From: [Flexibacter] sp. ATCC 35208
GTDB lineage: Bacteria > Bacteroidota > Bacteroidia > Chitinophagales > Chitinophagaceae
Direction: 5' to 3'
DNA: 64,000 bases
Assembly (NCBI RefSeq): GCF_001975825.1
Contig: NZ_MTKN01000004.1
Span: forward strand, 1-64,000
Shown: positions 37,759-47,984 of the stretch, piece by piece
Numbering within the stretch: the stretch's first letter is position 1
How the letters are laid out: each line of letters starts with the position of its first letter
Program-made: the position numbers and the translations under genes
Notes under the pieces: generated by a model
Databases searched by the model: none
The model's input: the letters and a program-made list of their open reading frames with translations, nothing else
What the model was told of the DNA's origin: nothing

Positions 37759-37776
37759 TCTGAAATTAAATAACCG

Positions 37777-39873
37777 ATGAAAAAGTATTTCATACTGGCA
37801 GCAATTTGTTTCGGGCATCATGCATTTGCTCAATATCCAACCATACCAAAAGCTGTACAGCAGGTAAGTGATTCCATGCTTGATGGTGCAAAGAAACATG
37901 CAGACGACATGTGGCAGAAAGCATTACCCATTGTGACACAGGAAGCGCGCAATGGCAAACCTTATATTCCATATGCTTCCCGGCCTACTGACCTGCCACA
38001 GGCAAGCATCCCCGCTTTCCCCGGAGCTGAGGGTGGTGGTGCATACACCTTTGGCGGTCGTGGCGGTAAAGTATATGTAGTAACAAGTCTGGCAGACGAT
38101 GGACCCGGTACACTGCGTGATGCCTGTGAGCAGGGTGGCGCACGTACCGTGATATTCAACGTAGCTGGTATCATCCACTTGAAGACCCCCATTATCCTTC
38201 GGGCGCCCTATATCACCATTGCCGGCCAGACAGCCCCCGGTGATGGAGTTTGTGTAGCAGGCGAAAGCTTCTGGATCGACACCCATGATGTGGTGATCCG
38301 CTACATGCGCTTTCGCAGAGGCGAAACAACCGTAGGCCGTCGGGATGATGCACTGGGTGGAAATCCTGTGGGCAACATCATCATTGACCATTGCTCTGCC
38401 AGCTGGGGCCTGGATGAAAACATCTCCCTGTACCGGCATATGTACAACCCGGGAGAAGGTTATCAGGAAGAAAAATTGCCAACTATCAACATCACTATTC
38501 AGAACTGTATATCCTCCGAAGCATTGGATACATACAATCATGCTTTTGGTAGTACACTGGGTGGTGAAAACTGTGCTTTCATCCGCAACCTCTGGGCTTG
38601 TAATGCAGGACGTAACCCTTCAGTAGGTTGGTTCAGTGTGTTCAATTTTGTGAATAACGTAGTATTCAACTGGAAACATCGTACTGTAGATGGTGGCGAT
38701 TATCGTTCACAGTTCAATATCATCAATAACTATTTCAAACCGGGTCCTGTTACGCCAGGAGATGAGAATGTAGGTCACCGTATTATTAAGCCAGAATCCG
38801 GCCGTAGCAAACTGAAATACCAGCAGTTTGGCAGAACATACGTAACCGGCAATATCATGGAAGGTTATGATAATATCACCAAAAACAACTGGGATGGCGG
38901 TGTACAGGTAGAAGACCTGCCAAATGCAGGCCAATACATGGTAGATATGAAAGTAGATCATCCCGCACCGATGCCAAAGATGACGATCCTTTCTGCGAAC
39001 GATGCTTATCAGTATGTATTGGACAATGCAGGCGCTACGCTGCCTGTGCGTGATCCTGTGGATAAAAGAGTGGTAGAACAGGTGCGTACCGGTAAGATCA
39101 TTTACAAAGACAATACCGAGTCTAAAATTGGTAGTGAATACATTAAGCGCAGACTGGCGCCGGATTCTTACAAACAGGGCATTATCTATGACATTGCACA
39201 GGTAGGTGGTTATCCTGAATACAAAGGCAAACCTTACAAGGATGCCGATGGTGATGGTATCCCTGATGAGTGGGAAATCAAACATGGGCTGAATCCAAAA
39301 GATGCCAGCGATGCAGTGAAAGATAAAAATGGTGATGGCTATACCAATATCGAAGATTTTCTAAATGATATTAAAGGTGATAAGAAACCTTATACCATGA
39401 TCATCAATGAGCGTGTCGCAAAGATCGTATCTACACTGGGTATTGATGATGATTCAAAGAATGATCAGGTACAGTCAATTATTGCACAACAATATATAGA
39501 TATCAAAGATAACGAAGGTAAAAAAGATACAGTGCTCATGCGTGAGCTGCACCAGCACTACCTGTCCAGACTGTCTTCCGTATTAACGACTGAACAGGTC
39601 ACAAAAGTAAAGGATGGTATGACTTACAGCATACTGCCTGTCACTTACAATGCTTACCTGGATATGCTGCCTAACCTGACACCTGCGCAACAGCAACAGA
39701 TCATGACATGGCTGATAGAAGCCCGTGAAAATGCAATGGATGCAGGTACATCTGAACAAAAACATGCAGTATTCGGTAAGTACAAAGGTAGGATCAATAA
39801 CTATTTATCAGCATCCGGTATTGATATGAAAAAAGCGGAAGCAGACTGGAAGAAACGTAGGAATGAAAAATAA
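37777..39873 (+). CDS. Pectate lyase (PL1-like) fused to DUF3826
   Basis: 698 residues: signal peptide 1-19 (GHHAFAQ), a parallel beta-helix lyase about 78-460, an acidic calcium-type repeat about 489-535 and a DUF3826-like helical domain about 545-690. The lyase has FPGAEGGGAYTFGGRGGKVY, ITIAGQTAPGDGVCVAG and VIRYMRFRRGE, the family's helix-stacking motifs. It should cut polygalacturonan by beta-elimination. The linker DADGDGIPDEWEIKHGLNP resembles thrombospondin-3 repeats. The C-terminal part (QQYIDIKDNEGKKD, WLIEARENAMDAGTSEQKH) matches DUF3826, usually a separate protein in pectin loci, so this is a fusion. It overlaps the next gene by 11 bp. Confidence 0.88.
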   Translation: MKKYFILAAICFGHHAFAQYPTIPKAVQQVSDSMLDGAKKHADDMWQKALPIVTQEARNGKPYIPYASRPTDLPQASIPAFPGAEGGGAYTFGGRGGKVYVVTSLADDGPGTLRDACEQGGARTVIFNVAGIIHLKTPIILRAPYITIAGQTAPGDGVCVAGESFWIDTHDVVIRYMRFRRGETTVGRRDDALGGNPVGNIIIDHCSASWGLDENISLYRHMYNPGEGYQEEKLPTINITIQNCISSEALDTYNHAFGSTLGGENCAFIRNLWACNAGRNPSVGWFSVFNFVNNVVFNWKHRTVDGGDYRSQFNIINNYFKPGPVTPGDENVGHRIIKPESGRSKLKYQQFGRTYVTGNIMEGYDNITKNNWDGGVQVEDLPNAGQYMVDMKVDHPAPMPKMTILSANDAYQYVLDNAGATLPVRDPVDKRVVEQVRTGKIIYKDNTESKIGSEYIKRRLAPDSYKQGIIYDIAQVGGYPEYKGKPYKDADGDGIPDEWEIKHGLNPKDASDAVKDKNGDGYTNIEDFLNDIKGDKKPYTMIINERVAKIVSTLGIDDDSKNDQVQSIIAQQYIDIKDNEGKKDTVLMRELHQHYLSRLSSVLTTEQVTKVKDGMTYSILPVTYNAYLDMLPNLTPAQQQQIMTWLIEARENAMDAGTSEQKHAVFGKYKGRINNYLSASGIDMKKAEADWKKRRNEK

Positions 39874-42800
39874 GATCTTATGGATGCTGGCATGTTGTAT
39901 GTCTCTTACAGCAACGGCACAGCAAAAAATACAACCACCGGTATCGGTGAGTAAAGAAGGGCGTCTGGTGTATACACCAGACGCCTTAGGCAATCGTATA
40001 CCTGACTATTCCTATTGTGGATATATGGGTGGGGATAGTACGATTCCGGATGTGCCTGCACGGATAGTGGTACCTGTAGGTGGTGATATACAGGCAGCGA
40101 TCGATCAGGTAGCTGCTGGTGGTGGTGCTGTGTTACTTGAAAAAGGTACTTATCAGGTGTTTGGCTCTTTGCACATCAATACTGGGAATGTTGTACTGAG
40201 AGGCAGTGGGCCTGAAACCATTTTGCTGGGAGCAGGTACAGACCGTGCACCACTCATTCGCGTCGCTGGTGTGAATAATAAGCACTACAGTACAACTATA
40301 AATATCATCGATGCCTATGTGCCTGTGAATGCAACTACGATTACGGTAGCACAATCTGTTTTCAAAACAGGAGATAGGGTGGAAATCAGCCGTCCCTGTA
40401 CAAAAGCATGGATCGCACAATTAGGTACGGAACATTTTGGCGGAGGCATTACGGCCTTGGGCTGGAAGCCTAACGAGCGCGTGATTCACTGGGATCGCAA
40501 AGTACTGGCTGTTCATGGCAATCAGGTCACACTGGATGCACCTTTGACCACGGCACTGGATACGACCTACGGGATTGCTACCATTACGGCTTACCAATGG
40601 CCGGGGCAGATTACACATGTGGGGGTGGAAAAACTCCGTTGTATATCTGCTGTTGATGAAAAACGACCCAAAGACGAAGATCATCGCTGGATGGGTATTA
40701 CCATCGAAAATGCGACAGATAGCTGGGTCAGACAGGTCTCATTTGAACATTTTGCCGGTTCAGCAGTGGCCATATGGGAAACTGCGGGTCGTATTACGGT
40801 AGAAGATTGTATCTCATTAGCCCCTGTGAGTGAAATTGGGGGGCAGCGCAGGAATACCTTTTTTACTGCCGGTCAGCAAACGCTTTTTCAGCGCATCTAT
40901 GCACAATATGGCTATCATGATTTTGGAGTAGGCTATTGTGCAGGTGGGCCTAATGCATTTGTACAATGTGAATCCTGGATGCCGTTTAGTTATAGCGGTA
41001 CATTAGATAGCTGGGCCTCCGGCGTATTGCTGGATAATGTGCAGGTGACAGGGCAGGCATTGGGTTTTCCGGATAGAGGGCAGGATGGACAGGGTGCTGG
41101 CTGGTCAGCAGCGAATAGTATGCTCTGGCAATGTGCGGCTGCAAAGATCATTTGTCCTGCACCACCCGGGGCCATGAACTGGTCATTTGGCGCCTGGGCA
41201 CAGTTTCAGGGCAATGGGTATTGGAATAGTTCCAATGAATACATCAATCCACGTAGTTTGTATTATGCACAGCTGGCAGACCGGTTGGGTAAGGATGTAT
41301 CGGATAGAGCGAGGTTAATGCCTGCTACATCGGAGGCTTCAAGTAGTCCATCACCCCAGCAGGCGGCGGAACTGATTGCGCAGTCAAAGGAGCCGGCATT
41401 AACATTACTGGAATGGATCACAAAACAAAAAACGATCGAAGTCAATACAAAAGGAATTAAGGTAGCGCCTGTCAAAAAAAATGAATTGGTGCGTGCCAAT
41501 GCTGATGTTATCCACATTCAAAATGGAAGAATACTAAAAAATAACCAGCTACTTACGGGAGGCCGTCATGAAGAACCCTGGTGGCGGGGTGGTATCCGTC
41601 CTGAAGATGCAAGAGAAGCCGTAGCTGCACTCACCCGTTTTGTACCCGGCCGCACCGGTACTGGTTTTACAGATGACCTGGATAGCGTAGTCAACTGGAT
41701 GCAACAAAAGAACATCATTGCTTTTGATCACAATTACGGTCTCTGGTATGAGAGAAGAAGAGATGATCATGAACGGGTATTGCGCATAGATGGCGATGTA
41801 TGGCCTCCATTCTATGAACAGCCTTTTGCACGCAGTGGTGAAGGCACAGCATGGGATGGACTCAGCAAATATGATATCACCAAATACAATACCTGGTACT
41901 GGACCCGTTTACAACAGTTTGCATCCAAAGGCATGGTATTGATTCACGAAAATTACTTCCAGCACAATATTATCGAAGCCGGTGCGCACTATGCAGATTT
42001 TCCATGGCGCCCTGGGAATAATGTGAATAATACAGGTTTTCCGGAACCACCACCATATGCAGGTGGCAAGCGCATCTTCATGGCTGCACAGTTTTATGAT
42101 ACGACTCATCCGGTACGTCGTGCCTTGCATCAGGCCTACATTCGGCAGTGTATGGAGAGTCTGCGTAACTACAGCAATGTGATACAACTGATAGGTGCAG
42201 AGTTTACCGGGCCTTTGCACTTTGTGCAATTCTGGGCTAATACCATTGATGCGTATAAAAAGGAACATGCATCCTCCTGTATCATAGGTCTCAGCACAAC
42301 AAAGGATGTACAGGATTCCATTCTGCAAAATCCTGCTTATTCACATGTTATTGACCTGATAGATATTCGCTACTGGCATTATCAGCAGGATGGTAATGCA
42401 TATGCTCCACAGGGTGGGCAGAACCTGGCCCCCCGTCAGCACGCACGGTTGCTAAAACCTAAAAAGTCCAGTGAAGAAATGGTGTACAAAGCAGTGCGTG
42501 AATACAGGGGAAAATATCCTGAGAAAGCAGTCATTTACTCAGCAGACAGTTACGATCGTTTTGGGTGGGCGGTATTGATGGCAGGAGGCTCCCTGCCGGA
42601 TATTCCTGTAATAGAGGTGCCCGGTTTCTTAACAGCCGCTGCTGATATGCAACCTGTAGATATACCCGGTGCAATGGCGCTGAAGAATACGGCAAACGAA
42701 TACATCATTTACTGTAATACAACTGCAGAAATAACAGTAGATGCAGGTGTAAAGGGCACTGCCCGCTGGATAAATGCAAAGGATGGACACCTGATCAGTA

Positions 42801-42874
42801 ACAAAAAGATCAGTAGCTTTAAATTCCATAACCCACAACAGTCTCCCGCTGTGTTATGGATAAGCCACAAATAG
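39863..42874 (+). CDS. Pectate-lyase-like beta-helix protein with DUF6298 C-terminal domain
   Basis: 1003 residues: signal peptide 1-19 (SLTATAQ), a right-handed beta-helix about 60-470 (GGDIQAAIDQVAAGGGAVLL and VVLRGSGPETILLG typical of Pectate_lyase_3 repeats) and a DUF6298-like region about 515-1000. The latter has TIM-barrel features: a W/H-rich N-terminal part (RHEEPWWRGGIRPEDAREAV), IIAFDHNYGLWYERRRDD, and IQLIGAEFTGPLHFVQFW with an acidic residue where glycosidases keep a catalytic Glu. It is probably a secreted pectin-active enzyme with two activities; the substrate is not predictable. It starts inside the preceding gene. Confidence 0.78.
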   Translation: MKNKILWMLACCMSLTATAQQKIQPPVSVSKEGRLVYTPDALGNRIPDYSYCGYMGGDSTIPDVPARIVVPVGGDIQAAIDQVAAGGGAVLLEKGTYQVFGSLHINTGNVVLRGSGPETILLGAGTDRAPLIRVAGVNNKHYSTTINIIDAYVPVNATTITVAQSVFKTGDRVEISRPCTKAWIAQLGTEHFGGGITALGWKPNERVIHWDRKVLAVHGNQVTLDAPLTTALDTTYGIATITAYQWPGQITHVGVEKLRCISAVDEKRPKDEDHRWMGITIENATDSWVRQVSFEHFAGSAVAIWETAGRITVEDCISLAPVSEIGGQRRNTFFTAGQQTLFQRIYAQYGYHDFGVGYCAGGPNAFVQCESWMPFSYSGTLDSWASGVLLDNVQVTGQALGFPDRGQDGQGAGWSAANSMLWQCAAAKIICPAPPGAMNWSFGAWAQFQGNGYWNSSNEYINPRSLYYAQLADRLGKDVSDRARLMPATSEASSSPSPQQAAELIAQSKEPALTLLEWITKQKTIEVNTKGIKVAPVKKNELVRANADVIHIQNGRILKNNQLLTGGRHEEPWWRGGIRPEDAREAVAALTRFVPGRTGTGFTDDLDSVVNWMQQKNIIAFDHNYGLWYERRRDDHERVLRIDGDVWPPFYEQPFARSGEGTAWDGLSKYDITKYNTWYWTRLQQFASKGMVLIHENYFQHNIIEAGAHYADFPWRPGNNVNNTGFPEPPPYAGGKRIFMAAQFYDTTHPVRRALHQAYIRQCMESLRNYSNVIQLIGAEFTGPLHFVQFWANTIDAYKKEHASSCIIGLSTTKDVQDSILQNPAYSHVIDLIDIRYWHYQQDGNAYAPQGGQNLAPRQHARLLKPKKSSEEMVYKAVREYRGKYPEKAVIYSADSYDRFGWAVLMAGGSLPDIPVIEVPGFLTAAADMQPVDIPGAMALKNTANEYIIYCNTTAEITVDAGVKGTARWINAKDGHLISNKKISSFKFHNPQQSPAVLWISHK

Positions 42875-42881
42875 TTTAAGC

Positions 42882-44216
42882 ATGAAATGGAATACACTGT
42901 TATACGTATTATTACTCCCGTTCCTCACTTACGGGCAAAGTAAAACCCTGACACTGAAGGTCTCAAAGGACGGGCACTTTTTTCAGACATCTGATGGGCA
43001 GCCTTTCTTCTGGTTAGGAGATACTGGTTGGTTATTGTTCACCAACCTGAATGAGTCGGAGGTAGATCATTATCTGGCCGATCGCCAGCATAAAGGATTC
43101 AATGTGATCCAGGTGATGCTGTTGCCAAAGCTGGCCGCCGTGAATCAAAAAGGAGATTCCGCATTGTTGAAAAACAATATTGCTGAACCTCAGAAAAAGT
43201 ACTTCGATTTCGTAGCAACTGTCGTTGACAAAGCTGCGGCCAAAGGACTCTACCTGGCATTGGTGCCGGTATGGGGTTCGCCTGTCAAAGAAGGCAAGGT
43301 GTCACCAGCCGCTGCTGCTACTTATGCCCATTTCCTCGCTACCCGTTTTCATGATAAAAAGAACATTATCTGGCTGAATGGTGGCGATATCAAAGGCAGT
43401 GATTCTTCTGCGGTATGGAATGCTATTGGCAATACCCTGCACAAAGAAGACTCCGTACACCTGATGACCTTTCATCCGAGAGGCCGTGCCCAATCTTCCG
43501 ACTGGTTCCATCATGCAGCCTGGCTGAATTTTAATATGTTTCAGTCCGGCCACCAGCGCTATAACCAGGATACGACAAAAAGAAAATACGGCGAAGATAA
43601 TTTCAGGTATGTACAGGCAGATTATAAACGTACGCCTGCAAAACCAGTATTGGATGGAGAACCATCCTACGAAAGTATTCCACAGGGATTGCATGATCCG
43701 AAAGAACCTTACTGGTCAGATAAGGATGTGCGTCGTTATGCCTACTGGTCTGTATTTGCCGGTGGTGCCGGGTTTACTTATGGACATAATTCAGTAATAC
43801 AGTTTCACAAAGCAAAAGAGAAAGGTGTATATGGTGTAAGAGAAGTGTATACAGATGCACTCAATGCACCGGGTGCGGGTCAGATGAAATACCTGAAACA
43901 ATTATTGCTCTCCCGTTCTTACTTTGATCGTGTACCTGATCAGTCATTGCTGGCAAAGGATACGGGTACGCAGCATCAGCGTATTCTGGCAACAAGAGGA
44001 AAGACATATGCCTTCTATTATACGGCTACTGGTCGCAGTATTCCTGTACAGTTAGGAAAGATTGAAGCGGGTTATATCAAAGCATCGTGGTATGATCCAC
44101 GCACCGGGTATACCTCCCGGATAGGCACATTTCCAAACAAAGGCGTGAAAGTCTTTGACCCACCCGGTAAGGAAGAAGAAGGAAATGACTGGGTATTGAT
44201 TTTAGACAGGTCTTAA
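42882..44216 (+). CDS. GH140 apiosidase-like glycoside hydrolase (DUF4038)
   Basis: 444 residues, signal peptide 1-19 (LPFLTYGQ). Family landmarks: PFFWLGDTGWLLF (about 41-53), GFNVIQVMLLP, IIWLNGGDIKG with Asp169 and PVLDGEPSYE with Glu260, the two acidic residues at the positions of the catalytic acid/base and nucleophile, and AYWSVFAGGAGFTYGHNSV. The C-terminal 90 residues form the DUF4038-associated beta-sandwich (YIKASWYDPRTGYTSRIGTF). GH140 enzymes remove apiose-linked side chains from rhamnogalacturonan II. This gene is the best substrate marker of the locus. Confidence 0.88.
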   Translation: MKWNTLLYVLLLPFLTYGQSKTLTLKVSKDGHFFQTSDGQPFFWLGDTGWLLFTNLNESEVDHYLADRQHKGFNVIQVMLLPKLAAVNQKGDSALLKNNIAEPQKKYFDFVATVVDKAAAKGLYLALVPVWGSPVKEGKVSPAAAATYAHFLATRFHDKKNIIWLNGGDIKGSDSSAVWNAIGNTLHKEDSVHLMTFHPRGRAQSSDWFHHAAWLNFNMFQSGHQRYNQDTTKRKYGEDNFRYVQADYKRTPAKPVLDGEPSYESIPQGLHDPKEPYWSDKDVRRYAYWSVFAGGAGFTYGHNSVIQFHKAKEKGVYGVREVYTDALNAPGAGQMKYLKQLLLSRSYFDRVPDQSLLAKDTGTQHQRILATRGKTYAFYYTATGRSIPVQLGKIEAGYIKASWYDPRTGYTSRIGTFPNKGVKVFDPPGKEEEGNDWVLILDRS

Positions 44217-44262
44217 AGAATTCAATGCTTCCAGCTGAAAATTACATCTGATTCCACTTGTT

Positions 44263-45168
44263 ATGCGACCTATATTGTTACTACTTATTATCTGTATGGC
44301 CTGCCGCTCCGGAAAGGATGTGTACCTCTTCACATCTTTCCGGGAGCCCGGCCTGGATGGACTTCATTTGTTATATAGCCACAATGGCTATAACTGGACG
44401 GACATTCCCGGCTCATTCCTTACACCTGCAATAGGAGGAAAGAACATGCGGGACCCCAGTATTCAGCAAGGCCCTGATGGCATATTTCACCTTGTTTGGA
44501 CCAGTGCCTGGAAAGGTGACAAAGGCTTTGGCTATGCGAGCTCCAAAGACCTGATCCATTGGTCAGACGAACGATATATACCCGTGATGGAACATGAACC
44601 CACAGCTGTAAATGTCTGGGCGCCAGAACTCTTTTATGATGATGAAAATAACCAGTTCCTCATCATCTGGAGTACCACCATTCCCAGTCGTTTTCCCAAA
44701 GGCACCGAAGAAGAAAACAACAACCACCGGCTGTATTATACCACCACCCGGGATTTCGTGACCTTTTCACCTGCAAAGCTCTTCTTTGACCCTGGCTACA
44801 GTGTGATAGACGGTACGATCGTAAAAGAAGCGAACCACAGGTATGTGCTGGTGGTAAAAGACAACACACGCCATGAAAGGGATATTAAGGTTGCCTTCAG
44901 TGAGCATGCTACAGGTCCATATCAGGCGATTTCAGCGCCTTTTACAGATAAACTGACTGAAGGTCCATCCGCAACCAAAGTAGGGAAGGAATGGCTTATT
45001 TATTACGATAACTATGGCACACACCATTACGGCGCAATAAAAACAATCGATTTCAAAAGATTTACCGATATCTCAGCCAAAGTCTCACTGCCAACCGGAC
45101 ATAAACACGGCACCATATTCAAAACCACGAAAAAGGTCCTGAAAGGACTTTTAGCCCAAACCAAATAA
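44263..45168 (+). CDS. GH43-like five-bladed propeller glycosidase
   Basis: 301 residues, possible lipoprotein signal MRPILLLLIICMAC-RSG. The three acidic residues of GH43 enzymes are all visible: Asp in NMRDPSIQQG (base), Asp in YSVIDGTIVKE (pKa modulator) and Glu in LTEGPSATKVG (acid). WAPELFYDDENNQF is the usual blade-2 motif. Likely alpha-L-arabinofuranosidase or beta-xylosidase/galactosidase-type exo-activity on pectin side chains; the subfamily cannot be fixed by eye. 46 bp separate it from the apiosidase and one base from the next SusC. Confidence 0.82.
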   Translation: MRPILLLLIICMACRSGKDVYLFTSFREPGLDGLHLLYSHNGYNWTDIPGSFLTPAIGGKNMRDPSIQQGPDGIFHLVWTSAWKGDKGFGYASSKDLIHWSDERYIPVMEHEPTAVNVWAPELFYDDENNQFLIIWSTTIPSRFPKGTEEENNNHRLYYTTTRDFVTFSPAKLFFDPGYSVIDGTIVKEANHRYVLVVKDNTRHERDIKVAFSEHATGPYQAISAPFTDKLTEGPSATKVGKEWLIYYDNYGTHHYGAIKTIDFKRFTDISAKVSLPTGHKHGTIFKTTKKVLKGLLAQTK

Positions 45169-45169
45169 A

Positions 45170-47974
45170 ATGCGAGTATCCCTCACCATCCTCCTGACCA
45201 TTTGTTGTGCGGTCACGTACGCACAAGACACCACACATCATCCACCCGATTCCATGAAGGTGCGCGACCTGAATGAAACCGTCGTAATCGGGTATGGCGT
45301 TGTTAAGAAAAGAGATCTCACCGGCGCTGTATACACCATCAAAAAAGATGTGATTATGCAGGCGCCTGTGGCCAATCCGCTGGAATCCCTGCAGGGTAGG
45401 GTACCCGGTATGGACATTACTCGCAGCAGTGGCGCACCCGGCGCCGGTGCAGATGTGCTCATCAGGGGCACCCGCTCTATTGCCGGCGGTAATGGTCCAT
45501 TGTACATTATTGATGGATTGCAGGGAGGCAGTATGTCTTACCTGAATCCTTCAGACATCGAAAGCGTGGAAGTATTAAAAGACGCCTCTGCCACTGCCAT
45601 CTATGGTTCACAGGGTGCAAATGGGGTAGTCATCATCACTACTAAAAAAGGAAAACCCGGCAAAACAAAAGTATCCTACAATGGTTACTATGGTGCGAAC
45701 GGATATACACAATACCCGGCTCCCCGTATGGGCGAAAGCTATTTGCAGCTGAGAAGAGAAGCATGGAGAGCCAGCCTCAATCCCGGTGAAACCTTACCTG
45801 ACGATGCCACCATCTTTGCCAACCAGGGTGAGTACGATGCTATTCAGAAGGGGCAATGGGTCAACTGGGTAGACCTCCTGATGCACAACAGTACCCAGCA
45901 GAGTCATTCCGTATCCGTCAGCGGCGGCACTGACAAAACCAAAGCCTTTATGTCTTTCGGTTACTACAGGGAAAATGGTGCACTGAAGTATACGAATCTC
46001 ACCCGCTATTCTGTACGATTGAACCTGGATCAGGAGATCTCCCGCTTTGCGAAAGCCGGTATCCAGAGCCAGATCAATTATACTTCCCTCAACAAACGGA
46101 AGGATCCTATGAGCGTCGCCTTGTCTACCACCCCACTGGGTGTACCTTACGATGCATATGGTAATGTAAACGTCTATCCGGTAGCAGGGAATACCAATAC
46201 GATTTCTCCGCTTACTGATGACAGGGGGCCGGAAGTGGCTACGGATCAGACCATCGGTGCGACGGTGTTCATGAATGGCTACCTGGATGTCACGCCGGTT
46301 AAAGGACTGACTTTCCGCTCTAATTTCGGCACCTTCCTCAGCTTTAACAGGGACGGTATTTTCCAGGCAGCAACCTCTCTGAACAGGGCAGGTGATGCCA
46401 CCAGTTATACCTCCATCACCAATGGCAATACCCGTTTCTACAACTGGGACAATGTGCTTACTTACAACCTGAATAAAGGCGACCATGCCATTACCATCAC
46501 AGCCCTGAGCAGTTATACCCACAAGGATGCCGACACCAGCAGTGCATCAGGTGTGAAGCAGGTATTGGGCACACAACTCTTTTATAACCTGGACGCAACA
46601 GAAGCTACCAGTAGAAAACTCCAGTCTACTTACAAGGGTTCTGCTACTATGTCTTATGCAGCGAGGATCAATTATAGCTATAAGGGTCGCTACCTGTTTC
46701 AGTTCAGTGAAAGAATGGATGGTGCTTCCCGGTTGGCCGTAGGACATAAGTGGGCTGGATTCCCTTCTGTCTCTGCAGGTTGGAGACTAAGTGATGAACC
46801 ATTCATGCGCAATGCACGTAACCTCGATGACCTGAAGCTGAGAGTGACATATGGTGTAGCAGGTAACTCCGCTATCTCTGAATACGGTACGCAATCAGGT
46901 CTCACTCAGGCAAACAATATCTCGTTCGGCGAGGTGCCTGCATCCGGATATGTGTTCAATTCCACTATTGGCAATACCAACCTTGGTTGGGAGCTCTCTG
47001 CCACTACAAACGTAGGACTGGATATGTCTTTTCTCAATAGCCGGATCAATGCCAGCATCGATGCGTACAATACAAAAACAACCAAACTGTTATTACTCAG
47101 AACCCTGCCTGTATCCACAGGTGTATCATATGTATACCAGAATATCGGTTCTACAAACAATAAGGGAATAGAAATCGCATTGAACACGGTGAATATTGCC
47201 CACAAACATTTCAAATGGACATCCACCATCACGTTCACAACGAACAGGGAACGAATCAACAGTCTGGTAGGGAATAAAGATATAATTGATAAGGAAACGA
47301 ATTCCCTGCTGCTGGGCCATCCTGTTCATTCATTTTATACTTACCAGAAGCTAGGTATCTGGCAGACGAACGAAGCGGACAAAGCTGCTGCACTCACCAT
47401 GGGTGGTACTGCTTTTAAACCCGGCTCCATTAAACTGGCAGACGTGAACCGGGATAGTGTTATTAATAACGCGGACCGCAAGTACTTAGGCTCTCCTGTA
47501 CCTAAATGGTCTATCGGCTGGCAGCATACATTTAACTACCGCGCCTTTGACCTGGGAATATTCGTTGTCGCCCGCTGGGGACAAATGATCTATGGTGAAT
47601 TCCTGGGTCGCTATAATGCAGGTGGAGAAAATGGAGGCCCTGCTTTTGTGAACTACTGGACACCGGAAAACCCAACCAACGATTATCCCCGTCCTAAGAA
47701 AAGCACCAAATTCAGTGACTATGCCGGTTATCAATCCATGCTCTATATAGACGGGTCATATTTCAAGGTGAAGAATATCACACTTGGATACACATTGCCA
47801 CATGCCGTGAGTAGCAGGCTGTCTATAGATAACCTGCGTGTGTATGCCACTGCCGCTAATATTTTCACAAAGGCACGTAGCCACCTGCTGAAATATTATG
47901 ACCCGGAAAGAGGTGGCGCAGAATCATCTCCACTGAGCAAACAGGTAGTAGTTGGGTTAAATGTGGATTTCTAA
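45170..47974 (+). CDS. SusC-like TonB-dependent receptor without N-terminal regulatory domain
   Basis: 934 residues. Signal peptide 1-18 (AVTYAQ), about 15 residues, then the TonB-box-like ETVVIGYGVVKKRD directly before the plug (PLYIIDGLQGGSMS, SVEVLKDASATAIYGSQGANG) and the barrel ending KQVVVGLNVDF. The CarboxypepD_reg-like domain of the other large SusCs is missing, but unlike the receptor at 3565 the VVIGYG segment is kept. It is the second importer of the pectin locus, starting one base after the GH43-like stop, so it is clearly co-transcribed with the enzymes upstream. Confidence 0.94.
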   Translation: MRVSLTILLTICCAVTYAQDTTHHPPDSMKVRDLNETVVIGYGVVKKRDLTGAVYTIKKDVIMQAPVANPLESLQGRVPGMDITRSSGAPGAGADVLIRGTRSIAGGNGPLYIIDGLQGGSMSYLNPSDIESVEVLKDASATAIYGSQGANGVVIITTKKGKPGKTKVSYNGYYGANGYTQYPAPRMGESYLQLRREAWRASLNPGETLPDDATIFANQGEYDAIQKGQWVNWVDLLMHNSTQQSHSVSVSGGTDKTKAFMSFGYYRENGALKYTNLTRYSVRLNLDQEISRFAKAGIQSQINYTSLNKRKDPMSVALSTTPLGVPYDAYGNVNVYPVAGNTNTISPLTDDRGPEVATDQTIGATVFMNGYLDVTPVKGLTFRSNFGTFLSFNRDGIFQAATSLNRAGDATSYTSITNGNTRFYNWDNVLTYNLNKGDHAITITALSSYTHKDADTSSASGVKQVLGTQLFYNLDATEATSRKLQSTYKGSATMSYAARINYSYKGRYLFQFSERMDGASRLAVGHKWAGFPSVSAGWRLSDEPFMRNARNLDDLKLRVTYGVAGNSAISEYGTQSGLTQANNISFGEVPASGYVFNSTIGNTNLGWELSATTNVGLDMSFLNSRINASIDAYNTKTTKLLLLRTLPVSTGVSYVYQNIGSTNNKGIEIALNTVNIAHKHFKWTSTITFTTNRERINSLVGNKDIIDKETNSLLLGHPVHSFYTYQKLGIWQTNEADKAAALTMGGTAFKPGSIKLADVNRDSVINNADRKYLGSPVPKWSIGWQHTFNYRAFDLGIFVVARWGQMIYGEFLGRYNAGGENGGPAFVNYWTPENPTNDYPRPKKSTKFSDYAGYQSMLYIDGSYFKVKNITLGYTLPHAVSSRLSIDNLRVYATAANIFTKARSHLLKYYDPERGGAESSPLSKQVVVGLNVDF

Positions 47975-47984
47975 ACCAAAACAA

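Noticed and set aside
45794..46522. 242-codon minus-strand frame inside the SusC gene at 45170
   Set aside because: It lies fully antisense to a clear SusC barrel, has no domain or signal, and its composition is a mirror of the coding strand.
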